From Desulfarculaceae bacterium (GTDB taxonomy: Bacteria > Desulfobacterota > Desulfarculia > Desulfarculales > Desulfarculaceae), in NCBI GenBank assembly GCA_021737145.1, contig JAIPEN010000004.1:1-64000 (forward strand): a stretch of DNA of 64,000 nucleotides, in the 5' to 3' direction. Of the stretch, positions 51,517 through 61,098 are shown piece by piece (position 1 is the first letter of the stretch; each line of letters opens with the position of its first letter). The position numbers and the translations under genes are program-made. The notes beneath the pieces are model-generated. The model was not told where the DNA came from. It saw only the letters and a list, made by a program, of their open reading frames with translations, and ran no database searches.

Positions 51517-52983
51517 CTACGCCTCCGCCCGGCGGCCCGCCAGGTCCTGGGCCTTTTGGTAGATTTCCACGTAGCGCGGGGCGGCGGCCTGCCAGGAGAA
51601 GTCCTGGGCCATGCCCCGCCGCACGATGCCCTTCCACTGGGCCGGGTCTTGATAAGCCTCCCGGGCCCGGGCCAGGGCCTCCAGCATGGCTTCCATGGCA
51701 AAGGGCCCGAACTTGAAGCCGGTGCCCGGATTCTTGGGGGTGTGGTCGGCCACGGTGTCGGCCAGGCCGCCGGTGTCGCGCACCACGGGCACCGCGCCGT
51801 AGCGCAGGGCCTGCATCTGGTGGATGCCGCAGGGCTCGTAGCGGCTGGGCACCAGGAGCATGTCCACCCCGCCCATGATGCGGTGGGCCAGGGCCATGTC
51901 AAAGCCGATGGTCACCCCCAAACGGCCGGGGTTGCGCTGGGCCAGCTCCTTGAGGGTCACGTGATAGTGGTCCTCGCCATAGCCCATGACCACCACGTTG
52001 AACCCCAGCTCGAACATGCTCTCCATGCCCGCGGTGATCAAGTCCAGGCCCTTGCGGTCCTCCAGGCGTCCCACCACCGCCGCCAGGGGCCGGCCCTGTC
52101 CCTCGTCCAGGGAGTAGAGCTCCATGAGGTCGCGGCGGCAGCGCTGCTTGGGCTCCAGGTCGTCCTGGCTGTACTGGGCGATGAGCCGCTGGTCGGCCGC
52201 CGGGTCCCAAAGTTGGTAGTCGATGCCGTTGACCACCGCGGCCAGGCGGTCGCGCCGGGCCAGAAGCACCCCTTCCAGGCCCTGCCCCCACTCGGGGGTC
52301 AATATCTCCTGGGCATAGGCGTGGGACACGGTGGAGATCATGTCCGCGAACAGCAGGCCGCCCTTGAGAAAATTTATCTGACCGTAAAACTCCAGGGCCT
52401 CGGGGGTGAAGTACTCCCAGCCCAGGCCGGTCAGGGGCATGTCGTAGTGCCAGAACTGGCCCTGGTTGCCCAGGTTGTGCACGCTCATCAGCGAAGCGCT
52501 TTTTTTCAGATGAGGATCGTCCGCATAGAGGGTGCGCAGGTAAACCGGGACCAGGCCGGTGGTCCAGTCGTTGGCGTGGAACACGTCCACCTGCCAATCC
52601 ATGGCCTTGGCCAGCTCCAGGCAGGCGCGGCTGTAGAATATGAAGCGCTCGGCGTTGTCCTCGTAATCGCCGTAGGCGTTGCCGTAGAGCCCTTCCCGGT
52701 CGAACAGGTGCTCATGGCCTATGAGGTAATCCACCACCCCTGAGGGGTTGCGCTGGCAAAAGACCTCGGCCTGGTGCCGCTTCCAGGACACCGGGACCTC
52801 CAGGGTCACGTCCAGGGGCTCCAGGGCGTCTTCCAGCTCCGGGGCCATGCGCGGCTTGGGAGTCACCACCCCCACGGTGTGGCCCAACTGGGCCAGGGCC
52901 CGGGGCAGGTCGTAGGCGACCTCGGCCAGGCCGCCCACCCGTTTGTAGGGCCATACTTCCGGCGCCAAGAATAGAATGTGCAT
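51517..52983 (-). CDS. glgA: Glycogen/starch synthase
   Basis: A 488-residue GT5 glycosyltransferase that extends alpha-1,4-glucan from ADP-glucose. Motifs include the N-terminal KRVGGLAEV (usual K-x-G-G-L, here the donor-site Lys is Arg), FHANDWTTGLVPVYL, a HNLGNQGQF segment and EPCGIHQMQALRYGAVPVVRDTGGLADTV cut to its core EPCG...GGLADT. The start at 52983 follows GGAGAGGGG. It heads an operon with a triple-GAF kinase and an unknown protein. Activity as a true glycogen synthase should be checked given the changed residue. Confidence 0.85.
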   Translation of the reverse strand: MHILFLAPEVWPYKRVGGLAEVAYDLPRALAQLGHTVGVVTPKPRMAPELEDALEPLDVTLEVPVSWKRHQAEVFCQRNPSGVVDYLIGHEHLFDREGLYGNAYGDYEDNAERFIFYSRACLELAKAMDWQVDVFHANDWTTGLVPVYLRTLYADDPHLKKSASLMSVHNLGNQGQFWHYDMPLTGLGWEYFTPEALEFYGQINFLKGGLLFADMISTVSHAYAQEILTPEWGQGLEGVLLARRDRLAAVVNGIDYQLWDPAADQRLIAQYSQDDLEPKQRCRRDLMELYSLDEGQGRPLAAVVGRLEDRKGLDLITAGMESMFELGFNVVVMGYGEDHYHVTLKELAQRNPGRLGVTIGFDMALAHRIMGGVDMLLVPSRYEPCGIHQMQALRYGAVPVVRDTGGLADTVADHTPKNPGTGFKFGPFAMEAMLEALARAREAYQDPAQWKGIVRRGMAQDFSWQAAAPRYVEIYQKAQDLAGRRAEA

Positions 52984-53098
52984 CAGCCCCTCTCCGGTTG
53001 ATAGCCAAACTATAACACGCCTCCGGACGCAACAAAACCAAAGCTCCCATGGGCTCGGGCGCGTTGACACTATCGAGAAAGCGGCGCTAAGGTTAGTC

Positions 53099-54571
53099 AT
53101 GAGTTTCGTCAAGAACATCTTGTCCAAACCCCTGTTGGTGTTGGCTGCGGCGGTTCTGCTCCCCTGCCTGGCCTGGTCCCTGTTCTCATTGGGCATGGAC
53201 TGGGCGGCGATGGAGCGGGTGGTGGAGGGGGCCCATATCTCCGCCGAAATGAAACGCCGGGTGCTGTTCAACGGGCTGAGCCTGATCATCACCCTGGCCG
53301 GAGTGCTGGCCGGGGCCTATTGGTGGCACCGCCGCTACACCCGCCAGATAGACACCCTGGTGGAGGCCTGTCACCGCATGTCCCTGGGCGAGCCTTCCCC
53401 CCTGCCCGACGCGCCCCAGCAGTTGGAGCAGCTGGGACGCCTGGCCCTGGCCATCCAGGTGATGCACGAGGCCCTGCTGGACTACCTGAGCCTCTACCGC
53501 CGCTTTTTCGACGCCGCGCCGGACATGTTTCTCTCCCTGGCCCCGGCCGGCCAGCGCATCCTGGACGCCAACACCGCCTTTTGCCGCACCGTGGGCCTGC
53601 TCAAGGACGAGGTGCTGGGCCAGCCGGTGAACCGCTTCGTGGAACTGGACAAGGGATGGGAAGAGGCCCTGAACTCGGGCAGCGAGTTTATCTCGGGACA
53701 AATCAAAACCGACAGCGGTATCATAAAAGTGGAAGCCAGCATCTCCTTGGAGGGAAACCCCGAAGGCCAGCCCTGGGTGTTGGGTGCCATTCTGCGCGAC
53801 GTAACCCTGCGCGACGCCTTGCATGGCGAGTTGCTGCAGAAATCCACCGCCCTGGAAAAAGCCTTGGAGGAGATTAGAAACGTGGACGAGCTCAAGGACG
53901 AATTTCTCACCACCCTGAGCCATGAGCTCAAGACGCCCCTGGTGTCCTTGAAAGGCTTTTTGCAGCTATTGCGCCAGGGCCGGGCCGACCAAGAGCAGTC
54001 CGGCAAGTACCTGGACATCTGTTGGCGCAACCTCTCCAAGCTGGAAACCCAGATCAACAACCTGTTGGACCTGGCCCGCCTCAGCCATTCCAAGGAACAA
54101 TACGAAATGGCTCCGGTGGACTTGAACGCCCTGGTGCGCACTGCGGCCGAAAACCTGGCCCCTGCCGCGGCCGAGCGGAGGGTGACCCTGGACACCAGCG
54201 GCCTGGCCGGGGGCCCCTTGGTGGTAAACGGCAACTTGAACAAGCTGGTGCAGCTGGTGGACAACCTGCTGGTCAACGCCATCAAGTACAACAAGGAAGA
54301 CGGCCAGGTGCTCCTGGGCCTGGACAACCAAGACGGCCAGGTGGTGCTCACCGTGGCCGACTCCGGGGTGGGCATCGACCGCGAGCACACCGCGGCCATC
54401 TTTAACCGCTTTTACCGGGCCGACCTGAGCGGCACCGGCCGCCTGGAGGGGCTGGGTATCGGCCTCAGCCTGGTGCAGGAGATCGTAAAGCTGCACAACG
54501 GGGACATCCGGGTGGAAAGCGAGCCCGGCGTGGGCACCACCTTCACCGTGACCCTGGAGGCCGGCGAGTGA
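53099..54571 (+). CDS. Membrane PAS-containing sensor histidine kinase
   Basis: A 490-residue kinase with two N-terminal transmembrane helices (about 9-28 and 60-78), a short HAMP-like stretch (QIDTLVEACHRMSLGE), a PAS domain (about 135-245), HisKA with His275 (SHELKTPLVSLKGF) and HATPase_c (NLLVNAIKYN, VADSGVGID, GLGIGLSLV). Start ATG 53099; TTGACA at 53064-53069 is a possible -35. The downstream receiver gene overlaps by 4 bases (GTGA), forming a pair. Divergent from the glgA operon. Confidence 0.9.
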   Translation: MSFVKNILSKPLLVLAAAVLLPCLAWSLFSLGMDWAAMERVVEGAHISAEMKRRVLFNGLSLIITLAGVLAGAYWWHRRYTRQIDTLVEACHRMSLGEPSPLPDAPQQLEQLGRLALAIQVMHEALLDYLSLYRRFFDAAPDMFLSLAPAGQRILDANTAFCRTVGLLKDEVLGQPVNRFVELDKGWEEALNSGSEFISGQIKTDSGIIKVEASISLEGNPEGQPWVLGAILRDVTLRDALHGELLQKSTALEKALEEIRNVDELKDEFLTTLSHELKTPLVSLKGFLQLLRQGRADQEQSGKYLDICWRNLSKLETQINNLLDLARLSHSKEQYEMAPVDLNALVRTAAENLAPAAAERRVTLDTSGLAGGPLVVNGNLNKLVQLVDNLLVNAIKYNKEDGQVLLGLDNQDGQVVLTVADSGVGIDREHTAAIFNRFYRADLSGTGRLEGLGIGLSLVQEIVKLHNGDIRVESEPGVGTTFTVTLEAGE

Positions 54572-54969
54572 CCCCACCCCTGGTCTTGATCGTGGAAGAC
54601 GACACCGACACCGCCGCCCTGTACAGCGCGGTGCTGGAATCCGAGGGCATGGAGGTGGTGCACTGCATGGACCGCCAGCAGGCCAACCGCTGGTGGGGCG
54701 ATGCCGAGCGGCGGCCCGATCTGGTGGTGCTGGACGTGCGTCTGCCCGACGGCTCGGGCCTGGACCTGTGCAGCGACTTCGGCGGTTCGCAACCAGGCCA
54801 GCTCTTGCCGCCCATCATCGTGCTCAGCGCCCACGGCGACCCCCGCATGCCTTCCCTGTGCCGCCAGGCCGGGGCAGCCGCCTTTTTGGACAAGCTGGAG
54901 ACCCTGGACAATCTGGTGGATAAGGCCAAGGAACTCCTGGAAAAACAGCGGCTTACCTCACAAGCCTGA
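54568..54969 (+). CDS. Single-domain response regulator (CheY-like receiver)
   Basis: A 133-residue receiver domain with acidic pocket EDD (10-12), phospho-acceptor Asp56 in DLVVLDVRLPD and Lys in FLDKLETL. It has no output domain, so it probably relays or modulates through protein contact. Translationally coupled to the upstream histidine kinase by a GTGA overlap. Confidence 0.92.
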   Translation: MTPPLVLIVEDDTDTAALYSAVLESEGMEVVHCMDRQQANRWWGDAERRPDLVVLDVRLPDGSGLDLCSDFGGSQPGQLLPPIIVLSAHGDPRMPSLCRQAGAAAFLDKLETLDNLVDKAKELLEKQRLTSQA

Positions 54970-54976
54970 CAAATTA

Positions 54977-55054
54977 GGGCATTTTTGCCCTGAATATATC
55001 ATCAAATTGACTGTTCGGTAATTTATTACCGTTTATATTCGGGCAAAATAGCCC
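54977..55054. repeat. Long inverted repeat with central palindrome
   Basis: GGGCATTTTTGCCCTGAATATA (54977-54998) pairs, with small bulges, with the arm at 55034-55054, and a perfect CGGTAAT/ATTACCG palindrome (55016-55031) lies at the centre. Each arm also folds into its own small GGGC/GCCC hairpin. It may serve as terminator, protein site or remnant mobile element end. Confidence 0.6.
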
Positions 55055-55210
55055 GTTGCCCTTGGACATCTTTCCATCCTCCTCCACGCATTGCCACCGG
55101 CATCGCGGCATCCAGCTTGGCCCCTGCCATTACCGGCGTGCGGCCATGCCTAATTTACCTTATTTTATCAATGTGTTACAAAATAGACTTTTGGCGGGAA
55201 TAAAAAAATA

Positions 55211-55275
55211 TGCGCGTCGCCTGTTACGATCTCCCTGCCTGCCCCTCTAGGGAAAAAGTCCCAGTACGACGCGCA
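55211..55275. other. Candidate stem-loop of a possible small RNA
   Basis: TGCGCGTCG (55211-55219) is perfectly complementary to CGACGCGCA (55267-55275); the 47-base loop contains the small palindrome CCCTCTAGGG. No promoter or terminator pair defines a transcript, so this is only a lead. Confidence 0.25.
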
Positions 55276-55343
55276 CACTAGTTATAGATGCAATAGGCGG
55301 GCCAGAATAGCTGTCAGCGATATATTTGCCCCAGGACGAGACG

Positions 55344-55380
55344 AAAAAAAGGCCGGCGAAACCTTGAGTTCCGGCCGGCC
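55344..55380 (-). terminator. Intrinsic terminator of the mfd-surA operon
   Basis: On the minus strand GGCCGGC pairs with GCCGGCC (7 bp, 16-base loop) and is followed by TTTTTTT, about 20 bases after the surA-like stop codon. Confidence 0.85.
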
Positions 55381-55397
55381 CCATTAAGTTTGTACGT

Positions 55398-56381
55398 CTA
55401 ATCTATTATTTTCACGTAGTTTTTGGCCCTAAGTTCCTTCATCCACGTCCGGAAGCGCTTTTCAGTATTTTGCTGTTCCAGCTTCTGGCGGATTTGCGCC
55501 TTGACCGATTCCAAGGGCAATCCCTTGTCTCCGGAGCGCTCGATGAGCTGCATGATCACAAAGCCCTGGGGAATCTGAAGCACCTCGCTGGTCTGGCCGG
55601 GCTTTAGCTCGCCCAAAGCCTGGCGCATGGTGGGCAGCAAGTCGCTGGCCTTCACCGGACCCAGGCGGCCTCCCCGCTCGGCCCCGGGGCCTTGGGAACT
55701 CTGCTGGGCCAGCTTGCCGAAGTCAGCCCCGTTCTTGATCTGGGAGAGCAGGTTCTCGGCCTTTTGGCGAACCGCGTTCTCGCCCGCCAGGCTGGACTTG
55801 GGGTCCACCTTGAGGAACAGGGCCCGCAGCTTTACCTCGTCCAAGTTCTGATACTGATCCTTGTGCTCCTGGTAATACTTCTCCACGTCAGTGTCGGTGA
55901 TCACCACCTGCTTTTTGACTTCCCGGGTGATCAGGCGCTGCTTGAGGATGTCCCGGCGCAGATTGTCGCGGTACTCCTGCAGGGTCATGCCCTGGCGGCT
56001 CAGGCTGGCCACGAAATCATCTTCAGTGAGCTTGTTGGCCCTCTTGACCCGGTTGATGTACTGCTCGATCTCCTCGTCCGTCACCAGCAGATTGGCGCGC
56101 TTGACCTCCGCGGCGAATATCTTGTCGTCGATCAGGCGTTCCAGGGCCAGGCGGCGGATCTGGGTGGGGGGCATGCCCCCGCTGCCGGGCTGATTGGCCT
56201 CCATGCGGGCCAGGTCCATCTTCACCCGCCGTATGGAGCGTTCCAGGTCCAGGGAGGTGATCACCTCGTCGTCCACGATGGCCACTACCCGGTTGACCAC
56301 CTCCTCGGCCTGACAGAGAGCGGCTGGGGCGATAAGCAAAACCGCCAGCATAAGGCAAGAGACAGAACGTCGCAGCATCAT
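55398..56381 (-). CDS. surA: SurA-like periplasmic peptidyl-prolyl isomerase
   Basis: A 327-residue protein with a signal peptide (cleavage near CQA-EEV), a SurA N-terminal chaperone domain (VNRVVAIVDDEVITSLDLE, ALERLIDDKIF) and one parvulin domain (KLRALFLKV, GADFGKLAQQSS, GGRLGPV, VLQIPQGFVIMQL). It would help outer-membrane proteins fold. Its start overlaps the end of the upstream lipoprotein gene by 4 bases. Unlike E. coli SurA it has a single parvulin domain. Confidence 0.88.
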   Translation of the reverse strand: MMLRRSVSCLMLAVLLIAPAALCQAEEVVNRVVAIVDDEVITSLDLERSIRRVKMDLARMEANQPGSGGMPPTQIRRLALERLIDDKIFAAEVKRANLLVTDEEIEQYINRVKRANKLTEDDFVASLSRQGMTLQEYRDNLRRDILKQRLITREVKKQVVITDTDVEKYYQEHKDQYQNLDEVKLRALFLKVDPKSSLAGENAVRQKAENLLSQIKNGADFGKLAQQSSQGPGAERGGRLGPVKASDLLPTMRQALGELKPGQTSEVLQIPQGFVIMQLIERSGDKGLPLESVKAQIRQKLEQQNTEKRFRTWMKELRAKNYVKIID

Positions 56382-57385
56382 CCACTCCTTGGGGAGGCCA
56401 GGCGGCCTAGTTCCAGGAAATCATCGTCGTATTTTACCTGAGCCTTGGAGCGCAGTCTCTCCAAGTACTCGACGGCCAGCTTTTCCCGGCGCCGGGCGGC
56501 CAGGCTCTGCTGAATCTCCGGCGCGGCCTGGGCCAGGCTGAGGCGCTGGGCCGGCCGCTTGGCCTGCACCAGCACCACGTGGAAGCCGTAGGTGCTGGGC
56601 AGGGGGCCGGCCAGCTGGCCCGGCTTCAGGGCGAAAACCTTCTTTTCCAGGGCCAGGGGCATGTGTCCCCGGCTCAACCAGGCGGGGCGTCCGCCTTCGG
56701 CCAGGGGCGCGCCCATGGCCTCGGCCGCCGCGCTCATGTCCTGGCCCGCCTTTACCTGGTTCACCAGCTTCTGGGCCAGCTCCCGGCTGGGCAGCAGGGC
56801 GTGCAGGGCCAAAATCTGCTCGGGCCGGTGAAAGCGTTCCCGGTTGCGCTGGTAATAATCGCGCACCTCTTGGGTGTCCACCCGGGCCTGGGGCATGAGG
56901 ATCATGCGCAGGGCCTTTTCCATGAGCATCTGGCGCTCCAACTCGGCCCGCCAGTCATGGCGGGAAATGCCGTGGATGGCCAGATTGTGCTCAAAGGCCT
57001 TTTCATCCAGCTCCCGGAGCATGGCCTGTTCCCGCTCCAGCGCTTCCTGAGGGTCCAGATCGATGCCCTGGCGGGCCGCGTCTTCGAGCACCAGACGGCG
57101 GCTCACAAGATCCTCGATCATCTCGCGCCTGAGGCTCTTGTCCAGCAGGCCCGGGTCTCCGCCCAGGCCCATGAAAGCGGCCCGTGCGTTGAACTCGCCC
57201 AGGGTGATGGGCTGGCCGTCGACCCAGGCCACGCTGGGCGCGGCCTGGCCGGACGGGCCGGAGCACGCCGCCAAAATGAGGGCCAGCAAAGCCGCCACGG
57301 CCAGAGCCGCCCCTCGAAAGCGGCGCCGCGGGGTCCCCGGCCGGGATGACTTTAATCCCGCCATGTTACCGGATCTAGTTACCAT
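56378..57385 (-). CDS. PpiC/SurA-type lipoprotein foldase
   Basis: A protein of up to 335 residues with a lipoprotein signal (ALLALILAAC, lipid-modified Cys41), a SurA-N-like helical domain (VSRRLVLEDAARQGIDL) and a parvulin-like domain (LALHALLPSRELAQKL, GGRPAWLSRG, LPSTYGFHVVLVQAKR). Periplasmic, anchored in a membrane. The ATG at 57385 overlaps the end of mfd; an in-frame ATG at 57364 just after the mfd stop is equally possible. Followed by the SurA-like gene with a 4-base overlap. Confidence 0.82.
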   Translation of the reverse strand: MVTRSGNMAGLKSSRPGTPRRRFRGAALAVAALLALILAACSGPSGQAAPSVAWVDGQPITLGEFNARAAFMGLGGDPGLLDKSLRREMIEDLVSRRLVLEDAARQGIDLDPQEALEREQAMLRELDEKAFEHNLAIHGISRHDWRAELERQMLMEKALRMILMPQARVDTQEVRDYYQRNRERFHRPEQILALHALLPSRELAQKLVNQVKAGQDMSAAAEAMGAPLAEGGRPAWLSRGHMPLALEKKVFALKPGQLAGPLPSTYGFHVVLVQAKRPAQRLSLAQAAPEIQQSLAARRREKLAVEYLERLRSKAQVKYDDDFLELGRLASPRSG

Positions 57386-60300
57386 CGCCGCCGATGTATT
57401 GCAAGAACTGCCTGGCCTGCTCCAGGGGTGGACTCCCCGCTTCCAGGTTAAGCTTGACCCGGCCGTCCGGGAACACGCGCACCTTGTGGGGCTGGTCCTG
57501 GGCCATGGTCAGCAGGCGATCCAGGTCCAGGGAGTCGGTGCGGGTGAAATGAACCATGAAGCCGTCGCCCGAGATGTCCAGGCGCTCTGCCCCCAAACGG
57601 CGGGCCATAACCTTGAGCCCCACCCCGGCCAAGAGGTTGCCGGCCGCGGCCGGGGGCGGGCCGAAACGGTCGCCCATCTCGGCGGCCACGCCTTCCAGGT
57701 CCTCGGCCCGGCGCACCGCGCTCAGGCGCCGGTACAGGCTCAGGCGCACCTCGGGATCGGGCACGTAGGACTCGGGCAGATGGGCGGGCAGGCCCAGCTT
57801 GAGTTCCGGCTCCGGCCCCTCGGCCGGGGCCTCGCCCTTGAGCCGGGCAATGGCCTCTTCCAGCAGGCGCAAATATAGCTCATAGCCCACCTCGGCGGCC
57901 ACCCCGCTCTGGGCCTCGCCCAGCATGTTGCCCGCCCCGCGTATCTGCAAATCGTGCATGGCAATGGCGAAGCCGGCCCCCAGTTGGGTGAAGTCCATGA
58001 GCGCCTTGAGCCGCTTGGCCGCCTGGCGGCTCAGGGACTGCTCGCTCTTGACCAGCAGATAGGCATAGGCCCTCTGGCCCGAGCGCCCCACCCTGCCCCG
58101 GAGCTGGTAGATCTGGCTGAGCCCCAGCTTCTCGGCCCGGTTGATGATGATGGTGTTGGCCGCGGGGATGTCCAGGCCGGACTCGATGATGGTGGTGCAC
58201 ACCAGCACGTCCAACTCTTTTTTCACGAAGGCCATCATCACCCGCTCCAGCTCTTTTTCCGGGAGCTGTCCGTGGGCCACTCCCACCCGGGCGGCCGGGG
58301 TGAGCTTGCGCACCAGGCGGGCCATCTTGCCGATGTCCTGCACCCGGTTGTGCACCAGGAAAACCTGGCCCCCGCGCTCCAGCTCCCGCTCCAGGGCCTC
58401 GCGCACCGCCTGGGGGGTGAAGGGGGCCACGTAGGTCTTTATGGCCTGGCGGTCGGCCGGGGGGGTGTTTATCACGCTCAGGTCCCTGAGGCCGGAGAGG
58501 CTCATCTGCAGGGTGCGGGGGATGGGGGTGGCGGTGAGGGTGAGCACGTCCACCAGGCGGCGGAGCTTCTTGAGCCGCTCCTTGTCCTTGACCCCGAAGC
58601 GCTGCTCCTCGTCCACCACCACCAGGCCCAGGTCCTTGAACTCCACATCCTTCTGAATAAGGCGGTGGGTGCCGACGACGATGTCCAGAGTGCCGTCCTT
58701 GATCCCGGCCAAAACCTTGCGCTGCTCGGCCGGGGTCTTGAAGCGGCTCAGGGACTCCACTTCCAGGGGCTGGTCCACCAGGCGCTCCACGAAGGTCTGA
58801 TAGTGCTGCTCGGCCAAGACGGTGGTGGGCACCAGGAAAGCCACCTGCTTGCCCTGCATGGCCACCAGGTAGGCGGCGCGCAGGGCCACCTCGGTCTTGC
58901 CGAAGCCCACGTCGCCGCAGATGAGCCGGTCCATGGGCCGGGCCGCGCCCAGGTCGGCCAGCACATCCTCGATGGCCCGGGCCTGGTCCGGAGTCTCCTC
59001 CCAGGGGAATCCGGTCTCGAACTCCCGGAAGGCGCCGTCCGGCGGGGTGAAGGACTTGCCCTTGGCCACCGAGCGGGCGGCATAGAGCTCCACCAAATCC
59101 TGGGCGATGAGCTCCACCGCCTTCTTGGCCCGGCCCTTGGCGCGGGCCCAGGAATAGCCGCCCAGGCGGTCCAGCTTGGGCTTGGCGTCCTCGGGGCCGC
59201 GGTACTTGCTGATCAGGCCCATGCGGTCGGCCGGCATATAGAGCTTGTCGTTGCCCGCGAAAACCAGGTGCAAAAAATCGCTCTCCGCCGCGCCCACGGC
59301 CACGGTGGTCAGGCCCTCGTAGCGGGCCACCCCGTGGTCCATGTGCACCACCAGGTCGCCGGGCTCCAGGTCGTCCAGGGCGGCCAGCATCTCCGACAGG
59401 CGCGGCGGGGCCTTGTGGCGCACCACCCGGGGCGCGCCCAGCACCTCGTCCTCGGTGATGAACACCACCGGTATTTCGGCGGGCGCGAACCCGGCGGTGA
59501 GCCCGCCCTCCATCAGGCTCAGGGAGGGGCCGCCGGGATCGGCCGGCCAGGTCTCGGCCGCACTTCCCCGCACCCGCACCCCCACCTCGCGCTCGGCCAA
59601 GAGCTCGGCCAAACGCTGCACCTGGGAGCGGGAGCGGCACACCAGCACCGTGGCCCGGCCCTCCTGTTCCTGCTCACCCACCCACTCCAAAAAGCGGGAG
59701 ATGATGGAGCCCTCGCCGCCGCGCTTGAGCTCTTGGTGCAGGCCCGGGAAGGTGGACGCCTTGAGCTTGACCAGGGGCGCGTGGGTTTCCTTTTCCAGGC
59801 CCATGGCCAGGGCCCGGCAATGCAGATGGGGCCTTGAGTCCAGGCGCAGGCTCATCTGCTCCGGGGTGCGCCTGAGCATGGGCGGGCCGAGCACCACCCG
59901 GCCCTCTTCCCGCGCCTGGTCGAACTGCTCTTGCAGCTCGGCGCTCTGGTTCTCCAGACGAAGGGCCACCTCGGCCGGCTCCAGCACCACGTGCCAGGCC
60001 TCGTCGGGCAGATAGGAAAACAGGTCGCCCGCGTTGCCGAAGTACATGGGCAGCAGGGACTCCAGGCCGGTGAAGGGGGCGCGCAGCTCGATCTTGTCCA
60101 CTAGCTCGGCCAGGCGGCGGGTGGACAGGCCCTCCTCGCGGGCCAGCTTGCGCAGCCGCTTTACGGCCCGGTCGGCCGCGTCGACCGAAAGGTCCACCGG
60201 CAGACAGGGGATCAGGGCGGCCTCGGGCAGGGGGAGCTGGGAGCGCTGATCCGCCGGGTCGAAGCGGCGCAGGCTCTCCACCTCGTCGCCGAAGAACTCC

Positions 60301-60911
60301 ACCCGCACCGGCTCGTCCAGCAGAGGGCCGAAGAAATCCACCACCGAGCCCCGCAAAGCGAAGTCGCCCACCTGCTCCACCAGGGGCACCGGGGTGTAGC
60401 CGCCCTGGGCCAGGGCCTTGACCAGCGCGTCGCGCTCCAGGCGCTGCCCCTTGCTCAGGGAGAGGTAGTTGTCCAGCAAGTGCTCGGGCGGGCAGAGCCG
60501 CGAGGCGGCGGCCGCGGCCGAGGTGACCACCACCAGGGGCCGTTGTTCGGCCATGAGCTCCCAGAGCACGGACAGGCGGCGGGCGGTGACCTCGGGGGGA
60601 GGGTCCAGCTCCTGATAGGGGCTCACCTCATAGGCCGGGAACAGGCGCACCGGGCTGCCGCCTTCCACCGCGCCGGCCAAAAAGAAATCCAGGTCCTTCG
60701 CCAGGGTCTCGGCCGTGGCCAGGGTGGGACACACCACCAACCAGACGCGGGGAGCGTCCAGCCACAGCCGGGCAAGGGCAAAGGCCCTCCCCGCGCCCTC
60801 CACCCCGCCCAGCAGGGCGGTGCCTTGGGATTCCAAGGCGGCGCGCGCCGTTTCCAGGCCACGGCCCGGAGGCCAGGCGGCGGATATGTCCGAAGAGGCG
60901 GGCTGGCTCAT
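57375..60911 (-). CDS. mfd: Transcription-repair coupling factor
   Basis: A 1178-residue DNA translocase that removes stalled RNA polymerase and recruits UvrA. An N-terminal UvrB-like part ([12 protein letters not shown]), the RNA-polymerase-interacting domain ([18 protein letters not shown]), the RecG-like helicase with [15 protein letters not shown] (Walker A), DEEQRFG (Walker B), [13 protein letters not shown] and [15 protein letters not shown], and a TRCF C-terminal domain are all visible. Start at 60911 (MSQPASSD); earlier in-frame codons are not conserved. Heads the operon with two foldase genes. Confidence 0.97.
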   Translation of the reverse strand: MSQPASSDISAAWPPGRGLETARAALESQGTALLGGVEGAGRAFALARLWLDAPRVWLVVCPTLATAETLAKDLDFFLAGAVEGGSPVRLFPAYEVSPYQELDPPPEVTARRLSVLWELMAEQRPLVVVTSAAAAASRLCPPEHLLDNYLSLSKGQRLERDALVKALAQGGYTPVPLVEQVGDFALRGSVVDFFGPLLDEPVRVEFFGDEVESLRRFDPADQRSQLPLPEAALIPCLPVDLSVDAADRAVKRLRKLAREEGLSTRRLAELVDKIELRAPFTGLESLLPMYFGNAGDLFSYLPDEAWHVVLEPAEVALRLENQSAELQEQFDQAREEGRVVLGPPMLRRTPEQMSLRLDSRPHLHCRALAMGLEKETHAPLVKLKASTFPGLHQELKRGGEGSIISRFLEWVGEQEQEGRATVLVCRSRSQVQRLAELLAEREVGVRVRGSAAETWPADPGGPSLSLMEGGLTAGFAPAEIPVVFITEDEVLGAPRVVRHKAPPRLSEMLAALDDLEPGDLVVHMDHGVARYEGLTTVAVGAAESDFLHLVFAGNDKLYMPADRMGLISKYRGPEDAKPKLDRLGGYSWARAKGRAKKAVELIAQDLVELYAARSVAKGKSFTPPDGAFREFETGFPWEETPDQARAIEDVLADLGAARPMDRLICGDVGFGKTEVALRAAYLVAMQGKQVAFLVPTTVLAEQHYQTFVERLVDQPLEVESLSRFKTPAEQRKVLAGIKDGTLDIVVGTHRLIQKDVEFKDLGLVVVDEEQRFGVKDKERLKKLRRLVDVLTLTATPIPRTLQMSLSGLRDLSVINTPPADRQAIKTYVAPFTPQAVREALERELERGGQVFLVHNRVQDIGKMARLVRKLTPAARVGVAHGQLPEKELERVMMAFVKKELDVLVCTTIIESGLDIPAANTIIINRAEKLGLSQIYQLRGRVGRSGQRAYAYLLVKSEQSLSRQAAKRLKALMDFTQLGAGFAIAMHDLQIRGAGNMLGEAQSGVAAEVGYELYLRLLEEAIARLKGEAPAEGPEPELKLGLPAHLPESYVPDPEVRLSLYRRLSAVRRAEDLEGVAAEMGDRFGPPPAAAGNLLAGVGLKVMARRLGAERLDISGDGFMVHFTRTDSLDLDRLLTMAQDQPHKVRVFPDGRVKLNLEAGSPPLEQARQFLQYIGGDGN

Positions 60912-61098
60912 GAAAACAACCGGGTTACCCTGTAAAAAAACACAAAAATCCGCGCCACGTTGCTTTGACGCGGCCGCGCACTTCAAAGGATAACCCCTAC
61001 CCCGGGCGGCGGCAAGCCGTCACCGGTGGAGGCGCGGCAAGCCCACCTGGGGTATACTGTTGCCTCGGAATCGTCACTCTGGTCTTGAAGGAGCTCCC

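Larger units (their letters stand above)
54970..55397. other. Gene-free AT-rich region with large inverted repeats
   Basis: About 430 bases between convergent genes (receiver and SurA-like). It contains a long inverted repeat (54977-55054), a second stem candidate (55211-55275) and the surA-side terminator (55344-55380). A 64-codon frame at 55056-55250 shows no coding character. No promoter was identified with confidence; an unannotated small RNA is possible. Confidence 0.5.

Noticed and set aside
55056-55250. A 64-codon plus-strand frame
   Set aside because: It lies in a structured spacer, has no ribosome-binding site and shows no coding composition.
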